Positions 1 to 7,309 of a stretch of 28,760 nucleotides of DNA are shown here, one piece after another (the first letter of the stretch is position 1; every line of letters starts with the position of its first letter). Below the pieces are notes generated by a model. The model was not told where the DNA came from. It did not search any database and saw only the letters and a program-made list of their open reading frames with translations. The DNA comes from a virus. The position numbers and the translations under genes are program-made. The DNA is taken from the IMG/VR virus record IMGVR_UViG_3300010430_000366, positions 1 to 28,760 of that record. One strand, given 5' to 3'.

Positions 1-430
1 CAGCCCATGCCTGCGCGTCAAAGTTCGGACACGTCTTGCCGCTGTAAAGATCTCGATGGCCGACGACCTTGGCCTGTGGCGCATAGGCCAGACAGAACAG
101 TAGCGCCGTCTCCAGCGCCGCCATCTGGTCCTCGGTGAAGTTGTCCTCAGGCTCGCCGTCCTCGCTCATGCCGCCGACCAGACAGATGCCCAGTGCATGG
201 TGGTTATGCCCGGCCACATGCGCGCCCTTGGCGTCCAGTGGCCGGGCAATCTCGATCAGACCGTGCTGATCGTCGGTCGGCTTGCGCGGGATCACGATGT
301 TGTAGCCCGCGTCCGACCATCCACGCGCCAGATGCCATTCCCTGATCTCATCTTCATTGACGTGATCCATGCTCGGCTTCGTGTCCGCGCAGTGGATTAC
401 GATCAGATCTGTAAATTCACGATTTGCCAT
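1..430 (-). CDS. T7-lysozyme-like N-acetylmuramoyl-L-alanine amidase (endolysin), 3' end cut off by window
   Basis: Endolysin that would cleave the amide bond between muramic acid and the peptide stem of peptidoglycan at the end of infection. The 143 visible residues follow the Amidase_2 / T7 lysozyme pattern: zinc ligands H13 (in VIHC), H125 (in VVGHRD) and C134 (in GKTCPNFD), plus catalytic-type Y43 and K132 at the expected spacing. The conserved segments EIREWHLARGW, GHNHHALGICLVGG and NFTEDQM also fit. ATG at 430 overlaps the end of the membrane/coiled-coil gene by 14 bases, so the two form a lysis cassette. No signal peptide is visible, so release to the wall would need a holin. Only the C-terminal residues are missing. 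T7 lysozyme also inhibits T7 RNA polymerase; no such polymerase gene is in this window, so that role cannot be assessed. Confidence 0.92.
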   Translation of the reverse strand, partial: MANREFTDLIVIHCADTKPSMDHVNEDEIREWHLARGWSDAGYNIVIPRKPTDDQHGLIEIARPLDAKGAHVAGHNHHALGICLVGGMSEDGEPEDNFTEDQMAALETALLFCLAYAPQAKVVGHRDLYSGKTCPNFDAQAWA

Positions 431-854
431 GGCCGTTCCGTATGCTTCTCGCCAGCGAGTTGACCTCTTTCAGGATCGCGTTGTGCCCGGTATTGATCTC
501 CTGCCTGAGTTCCTTGAACTCACGGCTGACATCGGCCGCATGGTTGGCATCGCGGTCCCGCTCTTCTATTTCATGGTCAGCAAATTGCTTGTTCAAGTTC
601 AGCTCCGCACGATGTATCGCGCTCCATTGGTTGTCCTGTGTGTCCTCGATCTTCTTTATCCGGCCGCTGATGTGCTTGTTCCAGATCCCGAAGAGGGTCG
701 TCACCAGCGCCATCACGGCATAAAGTAACCATTCGATAACTCCCTGCTCATCCAAGTTCACATCCTTATTCTGGTGGGAATTATTTCCCAGTTTCCGATC
801 TCGGCCCGAAGGGCCCTTGCTGCTGATTTGTAAGTCTTTGACACCACGGCTCAT
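417..854 (-). CDS. Single-pass membrane protein with long coiled coil; lysis (holin/spanin-type) candidate
   Basis: A 145-residue protein with a polar N-terminus (1-38), one hydrophobic segment (about 40-58, EWLLYAVMALVTTLFGIW) and a charged, heptad-like helical region (about 63-138). The start at 854 forms an ATGA overlap with the stop of the preceding gene; a longer in-frame reading to 980 would run through that gene and is rejected. Position directly before the amidase, with overlap, suggests a role in lysis: a holin, or an inner-membrane spanin with a coiled coil reaching the periplasm. The 38-residue N-terminus is long for an i-spanin, and no lipoprotein partner overlaps it. Function is therefore inferred only from topology and neighbourhood. 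Confidence 0.7.
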   Translation of the reverse strand: MSRGVKDLQISSKGPSGRDRKLGNNSHQNKDVNLDEQGVIEWLLYAVMALVTTLFGIWNKHISGRIKKIEDTQDNQWSAIHRAELNLNKQFADHEIEERDRDANHAADVSREFKELRQEINTGHNAILKEVNSLARSIRNGHGKS

Positions 855-1339
855 GCTGTCCTTTGCAGCTCTATAAAGGTTGTTGCCCGGCGCCCCGTCG
901 TGGTTGATACTGGGTTGCGCGTCTCGGACATTAAAACCTGACCGGCGACGTATACGTTGTTGCTCTTTGTGATGCCCCACCGCGTTGTGCCGGGCGGCTC
1001 GGCGGCAAGGATGGTCAACTCTTCCTCATTGCTGCTGTCAGAGTCAAAAAACAGAATCATTGACGTATTAAACCGATCGACCCCCCAAGTCGCCTTCAAT
1101 GCCGAACTATCCACGGTATGATGCACAACGAAGCCGCATCGGGTGATGATGCAATTCCACGGAACCGCGAGATAACGCCTGTCGGTGTTGTTCGCGTCAC
1201 GATGCTCGAACTCCATCACGTAGCGGTTCATATCCTGAATGCCGGTTTCTATCAGCCCAAACTCATCGCGCATGAACTGCGACGACCCCGGACGGTTTCG
1301 CCTCGGATGTCCTGATGGTGTGTAGTGAGGGCTGCCCAT
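851..1339 (-). CDS. Decoration/head-fibre-like structural protein, paralogue B
   Basis: A 162-residue protein that I cannot assign to a named family. It is clearly paralogous to the next gene upstream: both open with MG(A/S)PHYTPSG, carry an R-x-E-x2-LIE-x-GI-x2-MN helix-like stretch, and then a D-A-N ... VPW-x-C motif that begins a beta-rich half. The N-terminal 40 residues look like a virion-attachment segment and the remainder like a small exposed beta-domain that has diverged more. ATG at 1339 overlaps the preceding TAA (TAATG). The place after the nozzle gene and before lysis genes fits a minor virion component such as a head fibre, decoration protein or tail tip. That role is inferred. 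Confidence 0.75.
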   Translation of the reverse strand: MGSPHYTPSGHPRRNRPGSSQFMRDEFGLIETGIQDMNRYVMEFEHRDANNTDRRYLAVPWNCIITRCGFVVHHTVDSSALKATWGVDRFNTSMILFFDSDSSNEEELTILAAEPPGTTRWGITKSNNVYVAGQVLMSETRNPVSTTTGRRATTFIELQRTA

Positions 1340-1788
1340 TACGTTCTCTTCAATACCAGTGTAATGCCCACCGGCATCACAGTGCTGCCGCCACCATCGG
1401 TCTCGATTTCAACAGCCCCGCCGGCAGAAACCGCGTTCGCCGCGGTCGGTGTGGTTGACACAATATCGGCTATCGCCGCCGTGTCTGGAATTGTTAGCGC
1501 GCCAGCAGTAATAGCAGTGCCTCCGATCTTGGCGGTTAGGATCGTGTCTGTAGTGCCATTGGCTGCCGAGACTGCTGCGTAAATTTTCTCGACAGTACAT
1601 TGCCACGGCACAGACACATAGATTTGGTCTGCAGCAGCATTGGCGTCTTCAAACCAAAGCGTGACCGGGAACTCATTCATGGCCTCTATGCCGGCCTCGA
1701 TCAGCGCCAGCTCTGCACGGATATCTGCGCTGGACCCACCACTACCCTCAGTCGGTGTCCCAGATGGTGTGTAATGCGGCGCTCCCAC
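1339..1788 (-). CDS. Decoration/head-fibre-like structural protein, paralogue A
   Basis: A 149-residue protein, low in charge and rich in Ala/Thr/Gly in its second half, which reads as a beta-sandwich (alternating segments such as IYVSVPWQC and TILTAKIGGTAI). It shares the MG(A/S)PHYTPSG opening, the LIE-x-GI-x2-MN segment and the DAN ... VPW-x-C motif with the following gene, so the pair arose by tandem duplication. The start is GTG at 1788, overlapping the nozzle stop (TAGTG), with AGGAG seven bases upstream. The pattern of a VP-x-C strand followed by TTDTILTA is also loosely seen in the decoration-like protein next to the major capsid gene. Virion surface protein is the most likely role. 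Confidence 0.75.
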   Translation of the reverse strand: MGAPHYTPSGTPTEGSGGSSADIRAELALIEAGIEAMNEFPVTLWFEDANAAADQIYVSVPWQCTVEKIYAAVSAANGTTDTILTAKIGGTAITAGALTIPDTAAIADIVSTTPTAANAVSAGGAVEIETDGGGSTVMPVGITLVLKRT

Positions 1789-4700
1789 TATGTTCTCCTG
1801 TCATCACGGCGCGGCGCCCACTGCATCGTTACGCCGCGTAGCGTATGAATATCATCTGTTGTTGATGTGCTGTACAAATAAACCGAAGCGTTGGTGCCCT
1901 CGCCCTCCAGCTTTTCTTGCGGGTTGCCTGTCTTGGTCTTGTCCCAGATAAAGCCGTCCCACGCAAAGTCGTCCCAGTACCCTCCAGCGCTATCGTTAGA
2001 AAAGTCCAGCTCGTCGCCAAGATTCCAGCCGGGATCTCCAAAGTCGAACTCGACACGGCCTTTGAGCGTCAGCGCCCCGCTGAAGGTTCCATCAACCCGC
2101 GCATGGCTGTATTTTTTCATCATGCCCGGGCTCTTCGAGTGATACAGAACGGTACGCATAAAGGCGTGTACGTTATCGCCATCAAAGGTCTTGCCGAACT
2201 CCAGCTCGAAAACCTCGCCATCATCAGTGCCGACGAATATCCGCTCCGCTCCGCTTACGTCCTCACCGGAATACGCGACATTTGTGATAAACGGGTACTG
2301 CAGCGTCATGTGGCCAGCCACCTTATGCTGGTCAAAACCAATGCTGACGATGCGGCCGTCCGCGAAATAGCAGCGGTAGATATTCTCGTCGCGAATCAGG
2401 TGGCTCGCCCGGACATTTGTTGTTCTGACCAGAGACTCGACAAGCGGCTGTACCAGCGCAGACTGGGTGTTCTCCTGAAAATTCACCGATCCCGATCGCT
2501 GCGTCTGCAGCATCGAGGTAAAGCCACGATCATCAAAGAACATGCCCAGCCCGATGCGCTGCACGCTCCACTCCTGAGCGCCTGCGTTGATATTGAAATC
2601 ATCGAGATCGAAATTCGCCCTAGTGTTGCCCTGCAGCACAAAACTCTTGTTACGGGTGAAAATAAACAGGCTGTTGCCAACCTCTTCGTTGTAGCCGGTA
2701 ATCTCGTCACCGACTGCTATCTCGCTGGCCCCGGTGATCACCGTCCAGCTATGTGGGTCGCCATCGCCACTGAGCTGAGTAGAGCCGCCACGGAAACTAT
2801 AAAATAGGTGGTGGTTGTGAATAGCCAGATGTGTTGGTCTGTCATCTGCCATGCCGGTAATAACCGGCGCAAAGCCCTCGTACAGGTCATAGTATTCGTA
2901 GCCGGTGTCCTCGCCGCTGACCCAGTACAGGCGGAATCGATCGGTGGCGCCGTACAGGTTGTCCTGCCTGAACTCGTACTTACCCCCGGGCGCAAGCGGC
3001 ACTGTTACGCCAGCCGCAGTGCCTGTCGCGAAATTCGAGCCACCAACAACCCCCATCACATTAGAATTAAAGATCGCGGTGTCGGTTGGGTCGAACTCAT
3101 TGACGTATAGCGTGCCAGCCGCATCAGTACCCCACGACCCTGAATCAGTCAGCACATAAATGACGTAAGCTGATTTGCCGGTGCTGGTGTCTTCGATAAG
3201 GTCGCCCGGGCTGGGTTCGGTGCCGGTGCCGGTGTCGTACTCGACGGCCTGCATATATTCACCAACCCTACGCCAGCCAGACCCCGAGCTTTTCCAGAGC
3301 CTGCCTGCAGTGCCATCGCCGCTATCCCTGAACGCCAGCACGAAACCCTTGTGATAACAGACGCCGCGAATAGGCCCGGAGCCCGGCGGTACTGTTGGCG
3401 TGGGCGCCCCAAACTCGTTGTCGTTTCCGGGGCCTGCGCGGCCATCGGTCGGGCCGGTGCCAGAAATAGCCAGAGCTGCAGCAAGATATTGGGCATCAAG
3501 GGTGCTGTCAGCCTCACCGTTGATGACGGCCTCGCCATGAGCGGCGCCAAACCGCGTATGCAATTCGTAATACTGGTCTGGCCCTGACAAACCATTCAGC
3601 CACCTGTCAATAACTTCCAGCTCTTCACCCTCGGTGAAGCTGCCGATCGTTGTGCCTCCCAAGATCAGCGCACCAGTATTGACAAACTTTGTTGCATCCG
3701 TGGTCACTACTTCGTCCAGCTCTGCCTCAGCACCGCCCGCCGGCATAACAATGATGCGCAGGCCAGTGATATCCAAGAACTCACTGGTGCCGAGATAGAA
3801 CGTATCAATATCAGTCGAGGTTATTTCCTCGGCCATGCCGATCCAAAGTTCGCCCTTCCAGTGATGATCAAATGGATCGAACGTCACCGTGCATTTATAA
3901 ACATCCGCGCTGATTAGCTCAATCGTTTGACTCTCAATGCCACCCGGCGCGCTGCCGTTTATCAGGCTACAGACCTCACCTGAGCTAATGTTCCAGCCTG
4001 CTGTCGTGCTGTCGTGGTGGTCCCATCCAGTGCTTGTCGTTCCAGCCGTCTGAACATAGACCCCCTCACGATTTGCTGCCGTGAATTGCGTGTAGAACTC
4101 AACATAGAGCCTGTCACCCTTGCAATACCGGACCCATGCAGGCTTGACAGAGGTTATATCCATGCCCAACCAGTGGGCGGTGCTGGCGGTGTCCTCGGTG
4201 AGACGAGTAAAACTTGGGTAGATGCCAGATGTCCACGTTCCGGCGCCATCGACCGCGGTCAGGTTTTCTTGATCCCAGTAGGTTGTATTGTCGAGGTCGA
4301 GGCCATCGGTGGCGTTATGCGGGCTGGTAAATTTTTTCCACACCACCGCCATTGTGCCGCCACCATAGAATCGCTGTGAGCTAACGCCGTTCAGAACATG
4401 CCAGCTCATCGTCATGGTGGCGTCAGCCGTTGTGCAAATTTTCGTTCTCGCCCAGAGCCGCATCACGCCATCGGACAAAATCGTTACCCCGGCCGCCTGA
4501 AAGTGATCGGTCTTCGAGGTCACTACGGCATCAACCAGATTAAACTCCACCGTAGGCGCCGAGCTTGGCAGACCAAACGGATCGCCCACAGCGTTGTCAA
4601 CGGTGAACTGCATGTCTGTAGCTGAGACTCCGAAACCGCCTTTTTCATATCTTCGGACCAGCATGGACAGGTACAGAATGTCGCCAGTGGCGCAGCTAAT

Positions 4701-5291
4701 CGGATTATTCAGGGCCTGTGCCTGCCAGCCCGTGCTTGAAAAAAGCTCGATCAGTGGCAGGAAATCGAGGGTGCGGTTTTCTCCCTCCCAGTGATAGCCG
4801 AGCGATTGATCTTGAGTAACGTATAATTGGGCCGCACCGGCATTCAGGTCCCACTCGCTCGAATCAAAGGTCATGTTATGCAGCAGCACGTTCTCGCCAT
4901 AGCCGCCGCCCTGATCGGTATCAACGAGCGTGCCCATGCCACCACTCGATTTACCGCGGATCAGCCCTTGTTCCAGTGGAAACAACTTTCCGCCATGAAA
5001 CACGCTATCTTCGTAGGTTGGCTTCTCGTCGGCGCAAAATGGTAGCTTCCAGTACGCCGTTTCAGCGGCGCTGGGCCTGCCGTCGCGTGTCTCGTAGCCA
5101 CCGATGCGCTTGTAGCCGCCGGCAAAGCCAATCTCGTAATTGAGGGCGTTCTGCACCTGCCCGGGCTCGGAACTGAGGGGGCTGTCGATAAGGTTGAGGC
5201 CACCCCCGAAAGGGTAGAAATCAGAGTCCTGACGCGGAATCTGTACCAGTCGGCGCGTCTTTTCCTTTCTGGCTCGGACAAGGTTGCCCAT
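1788..5291 (-). CDS. Tail nozzle / tail-tubular-B-like protein with large inserted modules
   Basis: Large (1167 residues) virion protein. The N-terminus (FYPFGGGLNLIDSPLS, then GQVQNALNYE, GGYKRIGGYETRDGRPS) is the signature of podovirus nozzle-type proteins that sit below the adaptor and form the distal tail tube. The C-terminal half (about 640-1167) has beta-propeller-like segments (HLAIHNHHLFYSFRGG, GNSLFIFTRNKSF, GRIVSIGF, ERIFVGTDDGEVFELE). Between about 115 and 640 lies extra sequence with two modules (about 133-325 and 328-530) that resemble jelly-roll carbohydrate-binding domains, with YLSMLVRR- and RLYVEFYT-type strands. The fibre protein has similar modules. The gene begins directly after the adaptor stop (TAG-ATG). 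Assignment of nozzle is by signature and gene order; the insert function is inferred. Confidence 0.8.
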   Translation of the reverse strand: MGNLVRARKEKTRRLVQIPRQDSDFYPFGGGLNLIDSPLSSEPGQVQNALNYEIGFAGGYKRIGGYETRDGRPSAAETAYWKLPFCADEKPTYEDSVFHGGKLFPLEQGLIRGKSSGGMGTLVDTDQGGGYGENVLLHNMTFDSSEWDLNAGAAQLYVTQDQSLGYHWEGENRTLDFLPLIELFSSTGWQAQALNNPISCATGDILYLSMLVRRYEKGGFGVSATDMQFTVDNAVGDPFGLPSSAPTVEFNLVDAVVTSKTDHFQAAGVTILSDGVMRLWARTKICTTADATMTMSWHVLNGVSSQRFYGGGTMAVVWKKFTSPHNATDGLDLDNTTYWDQENLTAVDGAGTWTSGIYPSFTRLTEDTASTAHWLGMDITSVKPAWVRYCKGDRLYVEFYTQFTAANREGVYVQTAGTTSTGWDHHDSTTAGWNISSGEVCSLINGSAPGGIESQTIELISADVYKCTVTFDPFDHHWKGELWIGMAEEITSTDIDTFYLGTSEFLDITGLRIIVMPAGGAEAELDEVVTTDATKFVNTGALILGGTTIGSFTEGEELEVIDRWLNGLSGPDQYYELHTRFGAAHGEAVINGEADSTLDAQYLAAALAISGTGPTDGRAGPGNDNEFGAPTPTVPPGSGPIRGVCYHKGFVLAFRDSGDGTAGRLWKSSGSGWRRVGEYMQAVEYDTGTGTEPSPGDLIEDTSTGKSAYVIYVLTDSGSWGTDAAGTLYVNEFDPTDTAIFNSNVMGVVGGSNFATGTAAGVTVPLAPGGKYEFRQDNLYGATDRFRLYWVSGEDTGYEYYDLYEGFAPVITGMADDRPTHLAIHNHHLFYSFRGGSTQLSGDGDPHSWTVITGASEIAVGDEITGYNEEVGNSLFIFTRNKSFVLQGNTRANFDLDDFNINAGAQEWSVQRIGLGMFFDDRGFTSMLQTQRSGSVNFQENTQSALVQPLVESLVRTTNVRASHLIRDENIYRCYFADGRIVSIGFDQHKVAGHMTLQYPFITNVAYSGEDVSGAERIFVGTDDGEVFELEFGKTFDGDNVHAFMRTVLYHSKSPGMMKKYSHARVDGTFSGALTLKGRVEFDFGDPGWNLGDELDFSNDSAGGYWDDFAWDGFIWDKTKTGNPQEKLEGEGTNASVYLYSTSTTDDIHTLRGVTMQWAPRRDDRRT

Positions 5292-6044
5292 CTACAGCCA
5301 CCACTTGTTGCCGCGACCCTGTGTTTCGTCAAATCCCGGGATGTCTTGAACCAGTGGCAAGTCTTGGCTGTGCTGGTTGTCGTATTCGTGACCGATGAGT
5401 TGGTCGCCTTCGAGCTTGTCCAGCAAGAACTCGTATTCGGCTTCCATGCCGTTGATGACTTCGAGCGCCGCTTCCTTGTTGCCGTACTTAATGGCAGCCT
5501 CGCAGACGATCAGGCGATGATATTCGGCTGGCATGTGTGGCACCTGCGCATCCGTTGTTAGCAGGAGTGGAACCCTGTAGAACTCCGCTCTGAGGTCGTA
5601 TGCCGAGTCTGCTGGCACATCCAAGTACAGGATGCCCTGACGATCCTGCGTGATGATGCTTGGCTTTGAATTGCTGGGCGTTGCCCCGGCGAAGATGTCG
5701 GACCTGAATTGCTCCCAGTCCATCCATGTCAGCGGCGCGGCATTAGCGTTGTTACGCTCCAGCCAGAAACTGCGCCGGTCCCACATCTTTGGGGTATCCG
5801 AGCCAACGTGAGCGGGAGCAACGCGGCTACCTACGATCAGGGCCTCGAAGTAGGTAGCCGACAGGAACTGCCAGTCGGTGTGCAGCAGGTTCAGGTTGTT
5901 CTCTGCCTGCCGGATCCAGTTCACGGCATTCCACATCTGGCCTACTTGCGTGGTCGTGTCGGTTGGGACAGTTGCCCCTTGGTTCGCGCCGCCTATTCCC
6001 AGCTCAGTGACGAGCTGTTGTGTGAGTTCGAGAAATGTAGACAT
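5292..6044 (-). CDS. Head-to-tail adaptor (tail tubular A / gp4-like)
   Basis: A 250-residue mostly helical protein that resembles phage adaptor proteins linking the portal ring to the tail: an N-terminal helix (MSTFLELTQQLVTELGI), a VGQMWNAVNWIRQAENNLNLL segment with a following W-x-FL, a beta-region around 90-150 (with YLDVPAD), and a C-terminal helix pair around 180-215. It sits immediately before the nozzle gene, as the adaptor does in T7-like and related podoviruses. ATG at 6044 is preceded by AAAGGA at good spacing. Direct family search is needed to choose between T7 gp11-type and P22 gp4-type, which share a helical-bundle fold; I favour the former because of the nozzle neighbour. Confidence 0.75.
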   Translation of the reverse strand: MSTFLELTQQLVTELGIGGANQGATVPTDTTTQVGQMWNAVNWIRQAENNLNLLHTDWQFLSATYFEALIVGSRVAPAHVGSDTPKMWDRRSFWLERNNANAAPLTWMDWEQFRSDIFAGATPSNSKPSIITQDRQGILYLDVPADSAYDLRAEFYRVPLLLTTDAQVPHMPAEYHRLIVCEAAIKYGNKEAALEVINGMEAEYEFLLDKLEGDQLIGHEYDNQHSQDLPLVQDIPGFDETQGRGNKWWL

Positions 6045-6058
6045 GACCGCGCATCCTT

Positions 6059-6394
6059 TTAACCGCTATCGTGTGCCAGCAGGATCTCGATGTTCTTGGC
6101 CTTCGAGCCAGATCCAGACACCGGCGTCAGGCCCTGTTTCTCCATGATCGCCTTGATCTTGGACGGATGCAGGGCCTGCAGCTGTTCGCGTGTCTCGCGG
6201 TCATCTGCGGGCTCTGGTGCCGGCTCAGGAGCGGGTTCAGCCGCAACTGGTGCAGGTGTAGGTGCCGGTGCTGGCGCAGGAGCGCCTACGGGGCTGCCGT
6301 CAGCTCGAAACAGGTTGCCGTCCTGATGGTAAGCGGCTCCAGTCTGGCCGCCCACAACTACGCCATATGGCCGTGCTTTGTCGAGGCTAGTCAT
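6059..6394 (-). CDS. Small protein with Pro/Ala linker and C-terminal HeH/LEM-like helix pair
   Basis: A 111-residue protein in three parts. Residues 1-38 (YGVVVGG, AAYHQDGNLFRADG) form a short compact-looking segment found in small phage head-region proteins. Residues about 39-70 are an AP/EP-rich flexible linker. Residues about 72-111 (LQALHPSKIKAIMEKQGL, then SKAKNIEILLAH) look like a helix-extended-loop-helix or SAP-like motif, known in some phage proteins for nucleic-acid or protein binding. It overlaps the preceding gene by eight bases (ATGACTAG). No enzymatic residues are visible. It is probably a minor virion or assembly factor; the HeH reading rests on pattern only. Confidence 0.65.
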   Translation of the reverse strand: MTSLDKARPYGVVVGGQTGAAYHQDGNLFRADGSPVGAPAPAPAPTPAPVAAEPAPEPAPEPADDRETREQLQALHPSKIKAIMEKQGLTPVSGSGSKAKNIEILLAHDSG

Positions 6395-6638
6395 CGTATG
6401 GTTCTCCCATTGGGGTCCGCCAAGCGATCCCCTCTGTCAGGTTGCCCTCGCCACAATTCGGGTGCATCTGAGCGATCGGACGCCTCTCGTTGATAGCAGG
6501 GTTTGGTGTGCCCATGTCAGCGGGCTTGGGTGGGCGTTTGGGTCCGTACTCGAACGGGTGAGGCATCGGTAACTGGTTCTCCCGAAACATCTCATCCTCG
6601 GAGCCGTTGCCAAGCGCGTGTCTGGTATCTTTATCCAT
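6387..6638 (-). CDS. Small acidic/proline-rich protein of unknown function
   Basis: An 83-residue protein, proline-rich in the middle (PMPHPFEYGPKRPPKPADMG), with no membrane segment or catalytic motif that I recognise. I chose ATG at 6638 because GGAGA lies at normal spacing before it; the longer form would need TTG at 6650, inside that ribosome-binding site. The gene is the first after a strong GC hairpin that follows the capsid module, and its stop overlaps the start of the next gene by eight bases, so it opens the connector (adaptor-nozzle) block. Similar short disordered proteins occur between capsid and connector genes of environmental podoviruses, which is the only hint to its role. 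Confidence 0.65.
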   Translation of the reverse strand: MDKDTRHALGNGSEDEMFRENQLPMPHPFEYGPKRPPKPADMGTPNPAINERRPIAQMHPNCGEGNLTEGIAWRTPMGEPYDD

Positions 6639-6648
6639 CACGTTCTCC

Positions 6649-6677
6649 AAAACCGGCGCCCGGAAACCCGGGCGCCG
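6649..6677 (-). terminator. Candidate intrinsic terminator/attenuator after the capsid module
   Basis: A perfect 10-base-pair GC-rich stem (6654-6663 with 6668-6677) closes a four-base loop. On the minus strand it is followed by G and then four T residues (6652-6649). The T-run is short, and the next gene's GGAGA site begins at once, so partial termination or 5'-end protection of the downstream message is more likely than a full stop. It lies between the capsid/decoration/59-residue block and the connector genes. Confidence 0.55.
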
Positions 6678-6700
6678 TTGTGGATTTACGGTCTCACGAT

Positions 6701-6880
6701 CTACTTGATCGTGTGCCCGCGGCTGACCTTGACGCTAGGATTAGCGCCCGGCTTCTCGTTCTTACCAACAGCGTGCATACCAAGATCAGCATCGCTGGCC
6801 TTAGCAGACTCCTTGTGGCAAGTACCGGAAGCAAGTCCAGCCTTTTGCTTGCCGTCTCGCGGCATCGATTTGAAACCCAT
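6701..6880 (-). CDS. Small basic protein, 59 residues
   Basis: An open frame of 59 codons begins MGFKSMPRDGKQKAGLASG and ends GHTIK. It was found by reading the gap between the decoration-like gene and the hairpin. ATG at 6880 is preceded by GAAGGAGA at ideal spacing, which strongly supports translation. The product is Lys/Gly-rich, has one Cys (CHKES), and shows no hydrophobic segment. It follows the capsid and decoration-like genes and is probably expressed with them at high level. I do not recognise a family; a small virion-associated or nucleic-acid-binding protein would fit the charge, but this is a guess. Confidence 0.65.
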   Translation of the reverse strand: MGFKSMPRDGKQKAGLASGTCHKESAKASDADLGMHAVGKNEKPGANPSVKVSRGHTIK

Positions 6881-6907
6881 GTCGATCTCCTTCAGCTCAC
6901 GCTGATT

Positions 6908-7309
6908 CTACCACCACGAAATGACAATGTTGGTGAAGCCAATGCCGGTCGTGGTTGAGGTCGTCAGCACTACTTCAAGCTGCGTGATGCCCTCGGTTGC
7001 GATATCGACCACACCCTTGCCGCCCTGACCGTTGTCAAACGCTTCGGTTTCCCGGTCCATGGCGATGCTATCAGTATCTGCCAGCGTACCAAGCGTCAGC
7101 TCGGCGTAGTGATTTGCATCACCAGCCGTGCCGATCTCGATCTTGCCACCAGTCGTGAAGACCTCTGTGGCCGTGCAGTTGATGTCATCGATCCGACATC
7201 TTGACATGCCATCAGGGACAGGAATTGCGAACGCATCACCGGCGTTAGCAAAGTCGTAATTGCCAAGACCGTAGGTTTGAACTCTCGGATTGTCGTAGCT
7301 GTTACTCAT
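6908..7309 (-). CDS. Capsid decoration-like beta-sandwich protein
   Basis: A 133-residue protein directly after the major capsid gene. I chose ATG at 7309 because it forms an ATGA overlap with the capsid stop; an upstream in-frame start at 7324 would lie inside the capsid coding region. The sequence is almost all beta-type (FAIPVPDGMSRCRIDD, GGKIEIGTAGDANHYAEL, ITQLEVVLTTSTTTGIGF) and ends ISWW, as expected of a small jelly-roll or Ig-like capsomer decoration or head-fibre protein. It resembles, in pattern rather than in clear identity, the two paralogues at 851-1788. Coupling to the capsid gene suggests a high copy number in virions. Confidence 0.72.
   Translation of the reverse strand: MSNSYDNPRVQTYGLGNYDFANAGDAFAIPVPDGMSRCRIDDINCTATEVFTTGGKIEIGTAGDANHYAELTLGTLADTDSIAMDRETEAFDNGQGGKGVVDIATEGITQLEVVLTTSTTTGIGFTNIVISWW

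Noticed and set aside
1917-2807. 296-codon plus-strand frame
   Set aside because: It is antisense to the nozzle gene and shows no domain or start signal.
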